Part shown: positions 28,297-38,614 of the stretch, piece by piece | How positions within the stretch are numbered: the first letter of the stretch is position 1 | Layout: each line of letters opens with the position of its first letter | Origin: Phocaeicola paurosaccharolyticus JCM 15092 | Lineage (GTDB): Bacteria > Bacteroidota > Bacteroidia > Bacteroidales > Bacteroidaceae | Direction of reading: 5' to 3' | DNA: 64,000 nt | NCBI RefSeq assembly: GCF_000613805.1 | Contig: NZ_BAJR01000017.1 | Span: 1-64,000 of the forward strand | Program-made: the position numbers and the translations under genes | The notes under the pieces: model-generated | What the model saw: the letters and a program-made list of their open reading frames with translations, nothing else | Database searches by the model: none | Told to the model about the DNA's origin: nothing

Positions 28297-31020
28297 ATGG
28301 AGAAAAAAAGAGTCTACACCTTCGGTAATGGAGAAGCTGAAGGAAAAGCTGACATGAGGAACCTTCTTGGAGGTAAAGGTGCAAATCTTGCAGAAATGAA
28401 TCTTATAGGAGTTCCGGTTCCTCCCGGCTTTACAATTACTACAGAAGTATGTAATGAATATTATGAGATAGGAAAAGAAGCCGTTGTAAAGATCCTCAAG
28501 GAAGATGTTGAGAAAGCTTTGCACGGAGTTGAAGTACTTATGCGTTCAAAGTTTGGTGATGTTGAGAATCCTCTTTTAGTCTCCGTTCGTTCAGGTGCCC
28601 GTGCTTCTATGCCCGGTATGATGGATACCATCCTCAATCTTGGTCTTAATGATGAAGTTGTAGAGGGACTTTCAAGAAAGACAGCCAATCCTCGTTTTGC
28701 TTGGGACTCTTACCGTCGTTTCGTACAGATGTATGGTGATGTTGTTCTTGGCATGAAACCTACAAACAAGGAAGATATCGATCCATTCGAAGCAATCATA
28801 GAATCAGTTAAAGAGGGAAAAGGTGTTAAATTAGATAATGAGCTTGATGTAGAAGATCTTAAAGAGTTGGTAAAACGCTTTAAGCTTGCTGTAAAAGAAC
28901 AAACAGGTCAGGACTTCCCTGTATCAGCTTATGAGCAACTTTGGGGCGCAATCTGTGCAGTGTTCAATTCTTGGATGAATGAGCGTGCAATTCTTTATCG
29001 TAAGATGGAAGGTATACCTGCTGAATGGGGAACTGCTGTAAGTGTACAGGCAATGGTATTCGGTAACATGGGTAACAACTCTGCTACCGGAGTCTGTTTT
29101 TCTCGTGATGCAGGTTCAGGTGAAGATCTATTCAATGGAGAATACCTTATCAATGCACAAGGTGAAGATGTAGTTGCAGGTATCCGTACCCCACAACAGA
29201 TAACTAAGATCGGTTCACAGAGATGGGCAGAGCGTGCCGGTATTTCCGAAGAAGTTAGATCAAGCAAATACCCTTCTATGGAAGAGGCTATGCCTGAGAT
29301 ATATAATGAGTTGGATAAACTCCAGACAAAACTAGAAAATCACTATCACGATATGCAGGATATGGAATTTACCGTTCAAGAAGGTAAGTTGTGGTTCTTG
29401 CAGACAAGAAATGGTAAGCGTACAGGAGCAGCTATGGTTAAGATAGCTATGGATCTTCTTCATCAGGGAATGATTGATGAGAAGACAGCATTGCTTCGTT
29501 GCGAGCCAAATAAACTAGATGAACTCCTCCACCCTGTCTTCGACAAGGCAGCACTTAAGACAGCAAAGACACTTACACGTGGACTTCCTGCTTCTCCTGG
29601 AGCAGCAACAGGTCAGATCGTATTTTTTGCAGATGATGCAGCATTATGGGCTGCTGATAGTAAGAAAGTAATCCTTGTACGTATCGAGACATCTCCTGAA
29701 GATTTGGCAGGTATGGCAGTAGCCGAAGGTATCCTTACCGCTCGTGGAGGTATGACATCACATGCAGCAGTAGTTGCTCGTGGTATGGGTAAATGCTGTA
29801 TTTCAGGTGCAGGTGCAATGAATGTAGATTATAAGGCACGTACAGTTGAGATCGACGGAGTAGTTCTTAATGAGGGTGATTTTATCTCATTGAATGGAAC
29901 TACCGGAGAAGTTTACCAAGGAAAAGTAAATACAAAGGCAGCTGAGGTATCAGGTGATTTCGCTCAGCTTATGGACCTTTGTGATAAATATTCACGTCTT
30001 AAAGTACGTACAAATGCAGATACTCCACACGATGCTATGGTAGCACGTCAGTTTGGTGCAGTAGGTATCGGACTTTGTCGTACAGAGCATATGTTCTTCG
30101 AAAGTCAGAAGATTGTAGCTATGCGTGAGATGATTCTTGCTCCGGATGTAGAAGGAAGAAAGAAAGCATTGGGAAAATTGCTTCCATATCAGAAAGATGA
30201 CTTCAAGGGAATCTTCAGAGCTATGGATGGTTGTCCTGTAAATATCCGTCTTCTTGATCCCCCACTCCACGAGTTCGTTCCACACGATGAGAAGGGACAG
30301 CAGGAGATGGCAGATGCTATGGGGGTTACCGTATCATATATCCGTCAGAGAGTAGAGAGTCTTTGCGAACATAACCCAATGCTTGGTCACCGTGGTTGTC
30401 GTCTTGGAAACACATATCCTGAGATTACAGAGATGCAGACAAGAGCGATCATAGGTGCAGCTTTGGAACTTAAGAAAGAGGGCTTGGATCCACATCCTGA
30501 GATCATGGTTCCACTTACAGGTATTCTTTATGAGTTCGAAGCTCAGGAGAAGATTATCCGTGATACTGCAGCTCAGTTGTTCGAAGAATTTGGAACTGAA
30601 ATACCATTTAAGGTTGGTACAATGATTGAGATACCACGTGCTGCCCTTACAGCAGACCGTATTGCTTCACGTGCAGAGTACTTCTCATTTGGAACAAACG
30701 ACTTGACTCAGATGACATTCGGTTATTCACGTGATGACATTGCTTCATTCTTGCCAGTATATCTTGAGAAGAAGATCCTTAAGGTAGACCCATTCCAGGT
30801 ACTCGACCAGAAAGGTGTTGGTCAGCTCATTGAGATGGCTGTCCAGAAAGGTCGTTCAGTACGTCCTGAATTGAAGTGCGGCATCTGCGGTGAACATGGG
30901 GGCGAACCATCATCAGTTAAGTTCTGCCACAAAGTTGGTTTGAATTACGTGTCATGCTCTCCATTTAGAGTGCCTATCGCAAGACTTGCAGCGGCACAGG
31001 CGGCAGTAGAAGAAAAATAA
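28297..31020 (+). CDS. ppdK: pyruvate, phosphate dikinase
   Basis: 907 aa, full length for the family. The N-terminal ATP-grasp region (NLLGGKGANLAEM), the phosphohistidine domain with catalytic His in GGMTSHAAVVARGMGK, and the C-terminal PEP-binding barrel with the conserved KCGICGEHGG (catalytic Cys) are visible. It interconverts pyruvate plus ATP plus phosphate and PEP plus AMP plus diphosphate, a common step in anaerobic glycolysis. It has its own promoter and terminator. Confidence 0.98.
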   Translation: MEKKRVYTFGNGEAEGKADMRNLLGGKGANLAEMNLIGVPVPPGFTITTEVCNEYYEIGKEAVVKILKEDVEKALHGVEVLMRSKFGDVENPLLVSVRSGARASMPGMMDTILNLGLNDEVVEGLSRKTANPRFAWDSYRRFVQMYGDVVLGMKPTNKEDIDPFEAIIESVKEGKGVKLDNELDVEDLKELVKRFKLAVKEQTGQDFPVSAYEQLWGAICAVFNSWMNERAILYRKMEGIPAEWGTAVSVQAMVFGNMGNNSATGVCFSRDAGSGEDLFNGEYLINAQGEDVVAGIRTPQQITKIGSQRWAERAGISEEVRSSKYPSMEEAMPEIYNELDKLQTKLENHYHDMQDMEFTVQEGKLWFLQTRNGKRTGAAMVKIAMDLLHQGMIDEKTALLRCEPNKLDELLHPVFDKAALKTAKTLTRGLPASPGAATGQIVFFADDAALWAADSKKVILVRIETSPEDLAGMAVAEGILTARGGMTSHAAVVARGMGKCCISGAGAMNVDYKARTVEIDGVVLNEGDFISLNGTTGEVYQGKVNTKAAEVSGDFAQLMDLCDKYSRLKVRTNADTPHDAMVARQFGAVGIGLCRTEHMFFESQKIVAMREMILAPDVEGRKKALGKLLPYQKDDFKGIFRAMDGCPVNIRLLDPPLHEFVPHDEKGQQEMADAMGVTVSYIRQRVESLCEHNPMLGHRGCRLGNTYPEITEMQTRAIIGAALELKKEGLDPHPEIMVPLTGILYEFEAQEKIIRDTAAQLFEEFGTEIPFKVGTMIEIPRAALTADRIASRAEYFSFGTNDLTQMTFGYSRDDIASFLPVYLEKKILKVDPFQVLDQKGVGQLIEMAVQKGRSVRPELKCGICGEHGGEPSSVKFCHKVGLNYVSCSPFRVPIARLAAAQAAVEEK

Positions 31021-31043
31021 AAATATTAAATAATCAGATAGTT

Positions 31044-31090
31044 GGGTGTAAATATCTATAATTTGGATGTTTACACCCTCTATTTTTTTG
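31044..31090 (+). terminator. intrinsic terminator of ppdK
   Basis: A 9-bp GC-containing stem (31044-31052 with 31070-31078), a 17-nt loop, then a T run, 24 bp past the stop. Confidence 0.85.
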
Positions 31091-31129
31091 CTAATCTAAT
31101 TCATTTTTTGCGTAAAATGAGTTGAAAGA

Positions 31130-31850
31130 TTAGTCAAAGTACTTCCAGAACATATTCCTTCTATAGTTATGAGATTACATCAATGTCACCTCCAGTTGCC
31201 CCGTTTGCACAGCTCATTGAGAACTGAGGTTCATGTGTAGAGGATTATGAGGTGTCGTAAACTGAAAGAATTTATTACTTTAAGCTATATTTTTATCTTG
31301 ACTTCTAAGAGTCTTGCGAAATTCCAAGAGCAATGCGCTTTCAATGCGATTATGATAAAGCTGCTAATTATTGCTATTGTGCTTCACAGGGTAAACATTA
31401 TTACGGATATAAATTGCATTCTAGTGGTGTTATACACTCTTTTGGCCTGACAAAGGCAAGTGTTCACGATATTCATTATTTGAAAAATGTAAAGTATAAC
31501 TTTCAGAGTTGCACGATCATCTGTGATCGTAGGATATATTTGAGCGGCTATACAAATAGATTTATTTGAAAAAGTTAATATTAAGTTGGTAGTTCCATAT
31601 CCGTCGAATCAAAAAGATTGGAAACCTTTATTTGTTCCATTTGATAAAGCTAGGAAAAGGATTGAAACACTTTCTGTACAATTAAGTGATCAATTTATGA
31701 TAATCAGAGATTATGCAAAACAAACTGAAGGATTGTTTGCCATAATTAAAGGGAAATTAGTGCACTTACAATATTTTAATATATGAACAAGATTAATAAA
31801 AGACCCATTGGCGGAATTAAATATGCACTAATTTAATTCCGTCAACAGGT
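31130..31850 (+). mobile_element. IS982-family element remnant with decayed transposase
   Basis: Translated fragments in several frames resemble IS982 transposases: VMRLHQCHLQLPRLHSSLRT (about 31170-31230), YYGYKLHSSGVIHSFGLTKA and SVHDIHYLKNVKYN (31390-31510), then PFDKARKRIETLSVQLSDQF (31638-31697). Stops and shifts break the frame repeatedly, so it is dead. The right end is present as a terminal repeat at 31819-31850. I find no matching left end between the ppdK terminator and the coding remnant, so the element is 5' truncated. Confidence 0.8.
31819..31850 (+). repeat. right terminal repeat of the IS982-family remnant
   Basis: 32 nt ending CAACAGGT. A second copy with two mismatches is found at 42909-42940. 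Inside it, an inner inverted repeat (31813-31822 with 31831-31840) can pair. The end is 1 nt from the stop codon of the next gene. Confidence 0.75.
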
Positions 31851-31851
31851 A

Positions 31852-32691
31852 CTATATAGGAATTTCCATCCCACTATTAAAAACACAAAATCTATCTTTC
31901 ATTTTACGGCTTAAAACGGAAATAGCATTTTCGCCAGTACAATGACCGGTATAGATCTTTATATCAGGATATATATTCTTAATCTCATCTGCAATACTCT
32001 CTACATCATCCTGCTCTTCGGATATACCATCAACCAGATGCATTCCACCTACAAAAGCATAAACATTATTGCAACTTGTAAAATTAGCACAAGATTGAAG
32101 TATATTCAAAACCCCATTATGCGAGCAAGCCGAAAGTACCATCAACCCTTTCTCTGTCTTTACAGCCAGTGCTACTTCATCGTTAAAAAGATCGGGGTGT
32201 TCGGATGTTCCATCAGAAACCGTGAGATACTGATTACCCTTTGGTTTAAGGTATAAGTAACTGTCATTGTAAACCAATGCTACAGAATCTGACAACCAAA
32301 TGCTTTCTTTTACAGAAGTGAAGCGTGATGGATATTCGGTAAATAATGAATGGTCCGTACTTATATCGCGTTTACGCTCGTGTCTGTAAGTGTAATAATA
32401 GCGGTTACTTATTCCCTGAGGAACAAATATTTGAGCTGAAGTATTTGTTTGCAAGAAATCTTTCAGTCCGCCGGTATGATCTTTATGACCATGAGAAAGG
32501 ATAAGATTATTGACTTCATTACCTTCTATCCCCAATTTTAAGGCGTTAAGCAGATACTTTCCAGACGCACCCACATCATATAGCCATTTCTTATTGTCGG
32601 CTTCAAAATAAATAGATAATCCATGTTCGCAAAGCAAATTACAATTTGATTGTGATTTGTTGTTATCTATCAGAACTATTACTTTTAGCAT
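31852..32691 (-). CDS. metallo-beta-lactamase-fold hydrolase (COG1237 type)
   Basis: About 280 aa. Metal motif SHGHKDHTGG (HxHxDH) at about residue 68, further His ligands in ACSHNG and YTGHCTGENA. This branch is often annotated as a 7,8-dihydropterin phosphate synthase-like protein and occurs next to Mrp and NifX-like genes in anaerobes. Its true activity is unclear. The frame opens at TTG 32721, but the ATG at 32691 (MLKVIVLIDNN) is the natural start. Last gene of the operon ferredoxin, Mrp, MBL. Confidence 0.88.
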   Translation of the reverse strand: MLKVIVLIDNNKSQSNCNLLCEHGLSIYFEADNKKWLYDVGASGKYLLNALKLGIEGNEVNNLILSHGHKDHTGGLKDFLQTNTSAQIFVPQGISNRYYYTYRHERKRDISTDHSLFTEYPSRFTSVKESIWLSDSVALVYNDSYLYLKPKGNQYLTVSDGTSEHPDLFNDEVALAVKTEKGLMVLSACSHNGVLNILQSCANFTSCNNVYAFVGGMHLVDGISEEQDDVESIADEIKNIYPDIKIYTGHCTGENAISVLSRKMKDRFCVFNSGMEIPI

Positions 32692-32730
32692 ATAAGATGT
32701 TTCATAATTATTTCTTTGCAAAATAGAGTA

Positions 32731-33537
32731 TTATGATAAAACAGGAACTATCTGAGTAACACTTTCTGCAAGTTTTTCAAAGATTGAATTCATTTCTTCA
32801 TTCTGCAAATTACAGTAATTCTCTCCATGTTCGGCTACTTCACCAACTTCCTTAATCAAAGGAACTTGTACCAATAATGGTGTACCTAATTCGCTGGATA
32901 GTTTTTGACCTCCATCTTTTCCAAAAATGTAATATTTTTCTTCCGGATGCAGTTTTGGAGTAAACCATGACATGTTCTCAACCAGACCAATCAACGGAAC
33001 TTCTATGCTGGAATTAAGAAACATTTCGGCTCCTTTGCGAGCATCATTTACAGCTATCTCTTGTGGTGTTGTTACTATTAAAGCTCCATTAATATTAAAT
33101 TTCTGCACGGTAGTAATCTGTATATCTCCAGTCCCCGGAGGAAAATCGATTATCATATAATCAATATCACCCCAATGCGTGTCTGTAAACAATTGTGTTA
33201 TTGCATTTGATACCATTGGACCACGCCATATTATTGATTTATCCTTATCAACAAAAAAGCCTATAGAATTTATTTTTACTCCGTACTTCTCTATCGGCTC
33301 CATTTTATTGCTTTCAACATCTGACAAAACCGGTCTTTCGTTTTCAATATCAAACATTTTTGGAATAGAAGGACCGTAAATATCGGCATCTACAAGTGCT
33401 GTTTTATAACCTTTCTTTGCCAGAGTTATAGCCAAATTGGCTGAAATAGTAGACTTACCCACTCCGCCTTTACCCGAAGCAACTACAATAAGATTCTTAA
33501 CTCCAGGTATAAGAATCTTCTCAACAATCTGTTTCAT
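32731..33537 (-). CDS. Mrp/NBP35-type ATPase, short form
   Basis: 268 aa from the ATG at 33537 (MKQIVEKILIPGVKN). The P-loop is the deviant Walker A GKGGVGKST; DADIYGPSIP and the D-F-P-P-G-T-G-D segment are typical of Mrp. It lacks the N-terminal DUF59 domain of the housekeeping Mrp. The short form is the type that goes with ORP/NifX proteins. Mrp proteins carry and transfer Fe-S clusters, although the CxxC seen in many Mrp C-termini is not present here. The gene lies between the ferredoxin and MBL genes. Confidence 0.9.
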   Translation of the reverse strand: MKQIVEKILIPGVKNLIVVASGKGGVGKSTISANLAITLAKKGYKTALVDADIYGPSIPKMFDIENERPVLSDVESNKMEPIEKYGVKINSIGFFVDKDKSIIWRGPMVSNAITQLFTDTHWGDIDYMIIDFPPGTGDIQITTVQKFNINGALIVTTPQEIAVNDARKGAEMFLNSSIEVPLIGLVENMSWFTPKLHPEEKYYIFGKDGGQKLSSELGTPLLVQVPLIKEVGEVAEHGENYCNLQNEEMNSIFEKLAESVTQIVPVLS

Positions 33538-33563
33538 TCTTTTTTCTTTAAAAAAATTAATAT

Positions 33564-33965
33564 TTAACTTATAGCTTCTGAAGGGCATACCGTTACACAT
33601 AAACGGCATTTCCTACATTTGCTTTCATCTATAAATGCTACACCATCTATTATTGAAATTGCACTGGTGGGACAAATTGCTTCACATTCACCGCATCCCA
33701 TGCATAATTCTGAATTTACTTTAGGGAAAGGCTGAGCGCTTTTCTTATTTTTACTTTTTTTCGCCACGCTATCTTCAGGAATCTCAATAACAATTTTTCT
33801 AACTAAGTGACAATCACACTTTGGACATAACAATGTGTTACATGGTACTCCACATTCATGCTCTACTGCATATCCGCAAGATGGACATACACAAATATCT
33901 ACTGTATTTTTAAGGGAGCCTGTTCTAAAAGGGCCTTTTCCATGAGGATTATTTCTACCAAACAT
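33564..33965 (-). CDS. Zn-ribbon plus two [4Fe-4S] ferredoxin protein
   Basis: 133 aa. Four to six cysteines at residues about 25-52 (CVCPSCGYAVEHECGVPC and CPKCDCH) form a zinc-ribbon-like or metal-binding part. The second half is a two-cluster ferredoxin: CMGCGECEAICPTSAI and CRKCRLCVTVCPSEAI. It should be an electron carrier or an Fe-S scaffold working with the downstream Mrp. First gene of the operon, with a promoter/operator at 34004-34028. Confidence 0.88.
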   Translation of the reverse strand: MFGRNNPHGKGPFRTGSLKNTVDICVCPSCGYAVEHECGVPCNTLLCPKCDCHLVRKIVIEIPEDSVAKKSKNKKSAQPFPKVNSELCMGCGECEAICPTSAISIIDGVAFIDESKCRKCRLCVTVCPSEAIS

Positions 33966-34003
33966 TTCTTCTCAATTTAATTGTTTGCCAATGAATACAC
34001 AAT

Positions 34004-34028
34004 GCAAATATAATGAACATTTGTTCAT
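34004..34028 (-). promoter_or_regulatory. promoter -7 box plus ATGAACA/TGTTCAT operator
   Basis: On the minus strand TATATTTGC (34004-34012) fits the -7 consensus. It is immediately preceded by a perfect 16-bp palindrome, arms 34013-34019 and 34022-34028 with a 2-nt centre. The palindrome lies between -33 and -7, the classic place for a repressor. The same 33 nt are present upstream of the DUF134 gene. Confidence 0.8.
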
Positions 34029-34090
34029 AATGAGTTGTTTTAAAATTTATTTTTTATAAAAGACTTTCATACATAAATTAATAAAACATT

Positions 34091-34108
34091 AATGAACAAA
34101 TGTTCATT
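34091..34108 (+). promoter_or_regulatory. second ATGAACA/TGTTCAT operator, facing the radical SAM gene
   Basis: An 18-bp perfect palindrome with the same arms as the sites at 34013 and 42729, 79 bp centre to centre from the first. It is 82 bp upstream of the radical SAM start. No clear TAnnTTTG box is adjacent. Confidence 0.75.
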
Positions 34109-34189
34109 AGAAAATGTTTATAACATAATATATTACTAAAAGGTGATGCTCTTTAAATAAATAGAACTAATAGTAAATTTAATATAAAT

Positions 34190-35091
34190 ATGATTAGTTT
34201 TAGTTCTATAAAATCACGCAGATTAGGCAAAAGTCTTGGAATAAACAATATACCAACTAAGAAAATATGTTCATATTCATGCATTTACTGCCAGATTGGT
34301 ATAACAGATGAGTATAGAAGTACCAGAGCAATATTCTATGACCCGTCGGTTATATATGAGAAGGTTAAAAAGCATCTAAGCATATTAAAAGAAAAAGACA
34401 GGCCTGATTATCTGACTTTTGTGGCTAATGGTAAACCTACACTGGATATAAATCTTGGACAGTCAATTAAAAAGCTAAAAGCATTTAACATTCCTATTGC
34501 TGTTATAACAAATGCTTCATTACTGAAATCTTCATCAGTAAGAGAAGATCTGCAACTAGCTGATTGGGTGTCGGTAAAAATTGATACTGCCGATGAAAAG
34601 ATTTGGAAGCAAATTAATAGGCCGTATACTAAAATTTACTTTGATGATTATCTATCCGGACTTATTCAATTTTCGCAAGAATATAAAGACAAACTGGCTA
34701 CTGAGACTATGCTTGTAAATGGGGTAATGATGCTAGTGAGACTTTACAGCAAACAGCAGATCTTATTTGCCGGGTAAATCTGGGCACTGCATACATTTCC
34801 ATTCCACCAAGACCTCCGGCTATAGCTTCTGTTATACCTCCCGATGAAAACACACTAACCGAAGCTTATCAGATTTTCCTTCACAACAAATTGAATGTAG
34901 AGCTTCATATTGCTTTTGAGGGTACAAACACAGGATTTACCGGTAAGGCCGACGAAGAAATTTTAAACATTTGTGCCGTACACCCAATAAGAGAAGATAC
35001 GATGTATGAATTGCTTAAAAAAGACAATGCAGACTTTAAAGTGGTAGCGAATTTGTTGAAATACAAACTAATACAAAAAAGTGACATATAG
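34190..35091 (+). pseudogene. radical SAM protein (COG0731 type), frameshifted
   Basis: The N-terminal frame has the radical SAM cysteines CSYSCIYC near residues 28-35 and a barrel segment (PIAVITNASLL). It stops early at 34777. Shifting one base at 34725-34728 (GTAAT read as GTAAAT) continues to NLGTAYISIPPRPPAIASV and the C-terminus at 35091, about 300 aa in all. One missing A explains the break. The reaction is not known; relatives occur beside Mrp and NifX-like genes and may assist metal cofactor assembly. It is divergent from the ferredoxin-Mrp operon and shares its operator. Confidence 0.82.
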
Positions 35092-35130
35092 ATCGAACAT
35101 GTTCTATCTCAGAAAAATTTAATATATAAA

Positions 35131-35169
35131 TCCCTTATTTAACCTTTTATTAATGAAGGCAAATAAGGG
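35131..35169. terminator. hairpin between convergent genes
   Basis: A 9-bp stem (35132-35140 with 35161-35169) and a 20-nt loop lie between the radical SAM gene and the TonB receptor, which converge here. T-rich flanks are weak. Confidence 0.45.
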
Positions 35170-35213
35170 GATTACATATTACAACTTACTTTTTACAAAT
35201 AATATCGTTTTTT

Positions 35214-37442
35214 CTAATTTCCAAAATGTATAGTGAGAGTTAAACTAATATTACGTCCCGGATTATAAATGTTTACCGCTTTTAATGTAGATAGATGATC
35301 ATAATATTTTGTATCAAATATGTTATTTATAGATAGCCCTAAATTAACAAGTTGATTACAGACTCTCAATCCTGAATTAATTCCTGCATCGCAAAGAGTA
35401 TATCCATCTGTAGATGTTTCATACAATGAAGGATGATCTTGATTGAATGCCTTTAATGCAACAAACCACACATTGGGTGAAATCAAAACACCTATCCGAT
35501 CTTTTTCGGCTTTAAGTTTTGCACGGACTTTCTGAGCCGGTATAAATGGCAGATTATTGCCATTGAATTGCTTTCCGGTAACGGTTGAATAAGCACCTTC
35601 TACTGAAAGCCACTGAAGACCTTTAAAACGATATTCAGCTCGGGCTTCACCACCAAAAAGCTTTGCGTTGCTTTGAGAAAACTGATAATAAAGTAAACCA
35701 TTTGCATTCTTATTACCTGTTGGTGAAATATAGATATAGTTATCTATATAATTATAGAATCCTGCTATCTCAAATGATATGTACTCTCCATTATAATGCA
35801 TACTTGCATCTGCTTCATAAGCATTCTGAGGTGTAAGAGCATTGTTACCTAATTCATATCTGTTTCCATGCAAACCATTGGAGGTTAATTCTGATAAATT
35901 AGGAACACGATAAGCTTTCGCAAAGTTTGTTCGCAGAATAATCTGGTTGGTAAGACTATAGTTAGCCCCTAATGAAGCATTAAAACTAGTGAATCTTTTT
36001 GAAAACGAAGCATGATAATTAGCAGTACCCTCAGTTCCCATTGAATAAGCTTTGGTTCTGTAAGTATCATAACGAACACCTGCCTGAAGCTTTAGTTTTG
36101 AAAAGAAAGTATACTGTGCAAGAGCCATGGTTCCAATATTATCAACATTGGCATCCGGCAAAAACTGGGAAACTCTGTTGTGCTGATTACGATTTGTTTG
36201 GCTCATTCCCTGAATACCAATTATATATTCTGCATTATTACTGGAAGGAAAATATAATTTTGAATCGTATGTTAGTGTATTTAATCTCATTTCTACTGCA
36301 GGATCAGCAATTGTTGTTCTCAATTTTCTTAACGCTGTTTGCCAGGCAATATTAGTCTCCCATTTAAACTGACCGAATAGAATTCTATTCTGAGATGAAA
36401 CAAGATGATGCTCTAAATCCTGATACCAAATTTTAGTTTTACGCCCCTGTTCTGTTATAATTGGAACTACCGCAGGCACAGACATGCCAAGCTTCTGACC
36501 AAAATAATCGTAATTAATTTTAAAGAGGGATCTTTTTCCGGTGTAACCTGCATTAGCATTGAATGCCCATTCATTAAACCTTGAGTTGGGAACAAAAGTG
36601 CCTCCACCTTGCTTGTAATCGGAATGGCTTTTATTTGTAGCTCTTACTCCACCAAAAAAATGTTTTGAAGCTCCTTTTAGACCTAAGCTATTTGTTACTC
36701 CTAATGTGTTAGAAAAAAATTGGGTATGATATTCTCCAACAAGCTTATTTATTGGTGCAGGTGATTCTTTTATAAAATTAAGCACTCCACCAATTGCATC
36801 CGAACCATAAAGCATTGAAGCCGGACCTTTTATTATTTCAACCCTATCTATGTTATTATCATCAATACCTAATGGATGGTTTTCACTAAACTGATAATTT
36901 TCTATTCTCACACCATTGTTAAGTACCAAAACATCATTCATTGATAGTCCTCTGATTACAGGTTTTGAAATACCCATACCTTTAGAAATCATATCAACAC
37001 CCGGAACAAAAGTAAGCGATTCCATTAAATTAGGCGTTCCGGAAAACAACATGTCATTACCTCTTGCAATATCAATCTTTACAGCATTATCATGTTGCGA
37101 CGAAACGGACCACCTGTAACTACAATTTCTTCAGTTTGTACAAATGATGGTTTCAAGCTAATATCAGTCTTGTTTTCCCCTTTTACTATTTTTACAGTTT
37201 CAATTACAGTTTTATACCCTATAAAAGAAAAAATCATTTTTATATTTCCTTCAGGCAAATTTTTGAGAATATATTCACCTTGTTTATTAGCTATTGTGCT
37301 ACAATTAAAATCGGGTATTTGAATAGTTGCACCTGTCAAAGGCTCATTAGTTATACTTGAAATTTTACCCGCCAACGTATTCTGCGCGTTAATTTTAGTT
37401 ACAACGAACAGAATAAAAAAAAAGAATACTATATCTTTTCAT
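35214..37442 (-). pseudogene. TonB-dependent outer membrane receptor, frameshifted twice
   Basis: Signal peptide from ATG 37442, a CarboxypepD-like domain (GKISSITNEPLTGATIQIPD), then the TonB plug (VPGVDMISKGMGISKPVIRG) and a 22-strand-type barrel ending in LTIHFGN. About 740 aa overall. Two frame breaks are seen: in a run of nine A at 37415-37423 inside the signal peptide, and near 37095-37102 after GGPFRR. Each is a small indel. It is the FecA/CirA type, not SusC. The substrate is likely a metal complex, given the metal-binding small protein upstream, but this is inference. Confidence 0.82.
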
Positions 37443-37525
37443 TATTACTCTTATTTATATTATAATAAAACTTATTTATAATGTGTTTCAATCAATCTTT
37501 CTCGAAACAAAAAAACAAAATTATA

Positions 37526-37849
37526 TTACAATACAGGAGGAGCTCTAAGATATATTGAGTCTGTATTCTCTACAAACCACTTGCACAGATAACAAGCAAC
37601 ACAAACAGCAATAAAAGACATGAAAACAGTTAGCCGAAGCAAACAATTCTCGGTGAAGGGTAAAAGATAAAAATGGCATATAGGACAGTTTTCTGATGAA
37701 TGATGACTACTGTCGTTATGCGAACAAGAGTTCTCAGCAGAATTGCATTCTACGCAATGGTAGTGCAGCGCTTTAACCACATATAGCGGCATAAGCGAAA
37801 CCAATAAAAACCATGCTAGAACAACAATTCTTTTTTTACTCTTTTTCAT
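37526..37849 (-). CDS. small His/Cys-rich membrane protein, 107 aa
   Basis: An N-terminal helix (residues 8-26) and a second one (about 74-92) frame an outside segment dense in His and Cys: HYHCVEC, CSHNDSSHHSSENCPICH. This suggests metal binding, most likely copper, zinc or iron. I do not recognise a named family. It is 83 bp upstream of the TonB receptor and on the same strand, so a shared role in metal uptake is likely. Confidence 0.75.
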   Translation of the reverse strand: MKKSKKRIVVLAWFLLVSLMPLYVVKALHYHCVECNSAENSCSHNDSSHHSSENCPICHFYLLPFTENCLLRLTVFMSFIAVCVACYLCKWFVENTDSIYLRAPPVL

Positions 37850-38121
37850 TACTTATTTTACTCTATAGAAAGGCACTAAGTTTATAACTATAAAATCTAC
37901 TTAAAAGAAAGAATCATAGCTATTCTTTCCACAAATTGGCCGAATACTATATTTACTTAATTTATTATAATCCATCTACGCTTTTACCTAATGCAACAAC
38001 TATTACATTCTTACACCAGTTAATGGAAGCTTTTCAAAGATCTTATCCAAATCTGTTCATTTTAAATGTTAATAAAAAAGTTAAGTTGTAAACAATCAAA
38101 AAGCTAGTCGTTTTTATCGTA

Positions 38122-38583
38122 TCACTCTGATTTTTGAGATTCAAGATATTCAGCCCAGATTCTGGCAGCTTCTTCTACCATCTTTACACATGGGCGTTTT
38201 GCAAAATATGTGGTTGTACGTTCTTCTGGGGTAGATGAGATGGCATGATCTTTCTTTAGTCCCAACAGTTCTCCACAAATCAATGAGCCGTTACGTTCCT
38301 TAAACACAGTCGCCAGATTCTGAACAAGCTTATAATTTTCTCCTTTTCCCTTTTGGTCTTTTGCAATGGTTGTACCATTCTCCAGTCCCGCAAGGATAAA
38401 CATTCCACATGCAGCTCCGCAAGTCTCCCTCATACGGCCAATGCCTCCACCAAAAGAAGCTGATATGCGCAAAGCCTGATCATCTGTAAGATCATATAAA
38501 TCGGCAAAAGCTGCAACTACAGATTGTGAGCAATTGTATCCACTCTTAAATAACTCTACAGCTTTATTTATTCTTTCTTCCAT
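38122..38583 (-). CDS. C_GCAxxG_C_C family putative redox protein
   Basis: 153 aa with the family cysteines at FKSGYNCSQSV, MRETCGAACGMFILAG and LICGELLGL, and a final KRPCVKMV. These Cys-rich proteins are common in anaerobes and are thought to be redox active, but have no proven activity. It is preceded by two hairpins (38615-38721) and located among other metal and redox genes. Confidence 0.85.
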   Translation of the reverse strand: MEERINKAVELFKSGYNCSQSVVAAFADLYDLTDDQALRISASFGGGIGRMRETCGAACGMFILAGLENGTTIAKDQKGKGENYKLVQNLATVFKERNGSLICGELLGLKKDHAISSTPEERTTTYFAKRPCVKMVEEAARIWAEYLESQKSE

Positions 38584-38614
38584 TGTTCTAACTTTATACT
38601 ATTAACAATTTCAA

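Noticed and set aside
31586..31786. A separate intact small gene
   Set aside because: It is the C-terminal part of the decayed IS982-type transposase in one of several broken frames.
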